Shown here one piece after another: positions 13,675-14,597 of a stretch of 14,597 nt of DNA. Each line of letters begins with the position of its first letter. Positions within the stretch are counted from its first letter, which is position 1. This DNA is from Inquilinus sp039594555. Its GTDB lineage: Bacteria > Pseudomonadota > Alphaproteobacteria > DSM-16000 > Inquilinaceae. A program made the translations under genes and the position numbers. Below the pieces are notes generated by a model, which worked only from the letters and a program-made list of their open reading frames with translations, had not been told where the DNA came from and did not search any database. The DNA lies in contig NZ_JBCNNF010000160.1 of the NCBI RefSeq assembly GCF_039594555.1, positions 1-14,597 on the forward strand, in the 5' to 3' direction.

Positions 13675-14454
13675 TCAGTCGGCCCGGGCCATCCCAGTCA
13701 CCACGCTCTGGGGCATCACCGCGGTCAGCCCGGTCTTCAGCTTCGCGGTGAAGGGGGCGATGACGTGGTCCCTGCCCTTCATCATCGCGTCGTAGCCAGC
13801 GCGGGCGATATCGGCCGGGTCCGCCTTCGACTTCTGGCCGAGCTTGGTGTCCTCCATCCCCGCGCGGGCGAAGAACTCGGTCTCGGTCGCGTCCGGCAGC
13901 AGCGCCGTGACGGTGACACCGGTGTCGGCCAGCTCATTGGCGATGCCTTCGGCGAAGGCGTAGTCGAAGGCCTTGCTGGCCGAGTAGACGGATTGCAGCG
14001 GCGACGGCGCGATGGCGGCGACCGAGGAGGTGATCAGGATCCGTCCCGATCCGCGCGCCACCATGTCGCCGGCGAACAGCTTGGTCAGCCGCAGCATGCC
14101 GATCACGTTGAGCTGAACCAGCCGCAGCTCGTCCTCCCACCGCGTCTCCCGCGCGAAATCGCCGAAGACGCCCACCCCGGCGTTGTTCACCAGGAAGTCC
14201 GGCAGCACGCCGATGGCCTCCGCCGCGGCCCGGACCTGGTCCGGCCCGTCGGGGCGGGCGAGATCGACCGCCACGGTCTCGACCGACGGCGAACCAGCCT
14301 GCCGCAGCACCTCCGCCGCCTCGAGCAGCGGTGCTTCCTCCTCCGCGACCAGGATCAGGCGGTGACCGTCGCGGGCGAAGCAGCGCGCCAGCTCAAGGCC
14401 GATGCCGCTGGAGGCACCGGTCACCAGCGCCAGTGTGTCAGCCGGTTCAGCCAT
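13675..14454 (-). CDS. Short-chain dehydrogenase/reductase (SDR)
   Basis: This 259-residue cytoplasmic NAD(P)-dependent oxidoreductase is of the classical SDR family. It has the cofactor motif TGASSGIG (12-19), NNAG (90-93), structural Asn116, and the catalytic set Ser144, Tyr157 and Lys161 (YSASK). The end (ATETEFFARAGM and a C-terminal helix) resembles SDRs annotated as broad-specificity carbonyl reductases; the substrate cannot be told. The ATG has GGAGG 9 bases upstream and overlaps the stop of the preceding gene by 8 bases. It is 77 bases before the dehydrogenase, with a promoter in between, so it probably belongs to an upstream operon but may read through. A role in handling aldehydes or ketones made by the alcohol dehydrogenase is possible but unproven. 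Confidence 0.92.
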   Translation of the reverse strand: MAEPADTLALVTGASSGIGLELARCFARDGHRLILVAEEEAPLLEAAEVLRQAGSPSVETVAVDLARPDGPDQVRAAAEAIGVLPDFLVNNAGVGVFGDFARETRWEDELRLVQLNVIGMLRLTKLFAGDMVARGSGRILITSSVAAIAPSPLQSVYSASKAFDYAFAEGIANELADTGVTVTALLPDATETEFFARAGMEDTKLGQKSKADPADIARAGYDAMMKGRDHVIAPFTAKLKTGLTAVMPQSVVTGMARAD

Positions 14455-14597
14455 GGTTCATCGCCTCCTGGACCGACATCGTGGTCCGCGCCTTGCCGCG
14501 CATCCGCTCCGGCGCGTCCGGAAAGCCGCTGCGGTCGCTGTAGTCGCGCACCGGGCCGCGATGCGGCTGCCGCGACGACAGCGACTGGGCGCACAGC
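14447..14597 (-). CDS. 3' end of an unidentified gene (partial)
   Basis: The last 49 residues of a protein whose start lies beyond the window. Of the three minus-strand frames here only this one combines very high GC at third positions with a balanced residue mix (for example RDYSDRSGFPDAPERM and SVQEAMNHG). Another frame stays open but is Arg/Ala/Gly-rich, and the third stops early. The TGA overlaps the SDR start by 8 bases, which suggests translational coupling. I do not recognise the family. Confidence 0.6.
   Translation of the reverse strand, partial: LCAQSLSSRQPHRGPVRDYSDRSGFPDAPERMRGKARTTMSVQEAMNHG

Noticed and set aside
11561..13795. A 744-codon open frame on the plus strand opposite the PQQ dehydrogenase and its neighbours
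   Set aside because: It is antisense to genes with complete catalytic motifs. Its product is rich in Arg, Gly, His and Gln with no recognisable domain, as expected for a shadow frame in high-GC DNA.

Overview
The window is high-GC DNA with strong G/C bias at third codon positions, except for AT-richer patches at about 1-26, 440-590 and 4180-4330. The gene families, GGAAC-N17-CGTT promoter elements and lanthanide-type quinoprotein dehydrogenase suggest an alphaproteobacterium of the Rhodospirillales or Hyphomicrobiales kind. No marker here fixes the genus. I see no rRNA, tRNA, CRISPR array or recognisable insertion sequence.

Left part (1-1120, + strand): two related single-domain response regulators in tandem. 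The first has no usable start codon and may be broken at its 5' end. The second ends in a good hairpin terminator. No histidine kinase is in view. Convergent to them (1143-4139, - strand) is a 998-residue protein with a duplicated 112-residue N-terminal module and a hydrophobic C-terminal third. It resembles the HrpF/NolX/HrpK type III secretion translocator family, but no secretion genes are nearby.

Middle part (4325-5201, - strand): a small protein of unknown function, a perfect 13-bp hairpin, and a YciE/YciF-type ferritin-like stress protein preceded by a near-consensus EcfG (alphaproteobacterial general stress sigma factor) promoter.

Right part (5215-14597, - strand): one tightly packed gene string. 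Reading downstream it holds the 3' end of an unidentified gene, a short-chain dehydrogenase, then a perfect EcfG-type promoter, a PQQ-dependent alcohol dehydrogenase with a lanthanide-type Asp-x-Asp site, a XoxJ/MxaJ-like periplasmic binding protein, and a lipoprotein cytochrome c. These are followed by caa3-type cytochrome oxidase subunits II (with fused cytochrome c), I and III, a 114-residue membrane protein of unknown function, the copper chaperone-like CtaG, and a membrane cytochrome c. Junctions are ATGA or TGATG overlaps, 20-nt overlaps, or a 1-nt gap.

The layout predicts a complete short respiratory chain: periplasmic alcohol (or aldehyde) oxidation, then cytochrome c, CuA and the haem-copper centre, then oxygen. 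It appears to be switched on by the general stress response instead of by a methanol regulator. The oxidase subunit I keeps all haem and copper ligands but has Asn in place of the D-channel entry Asp and Gln in place of the K-channel Lys, so its proton coupling is probably non-standard. This stress-linked alcohol-to-oxygen module is the most interesting system in the window.
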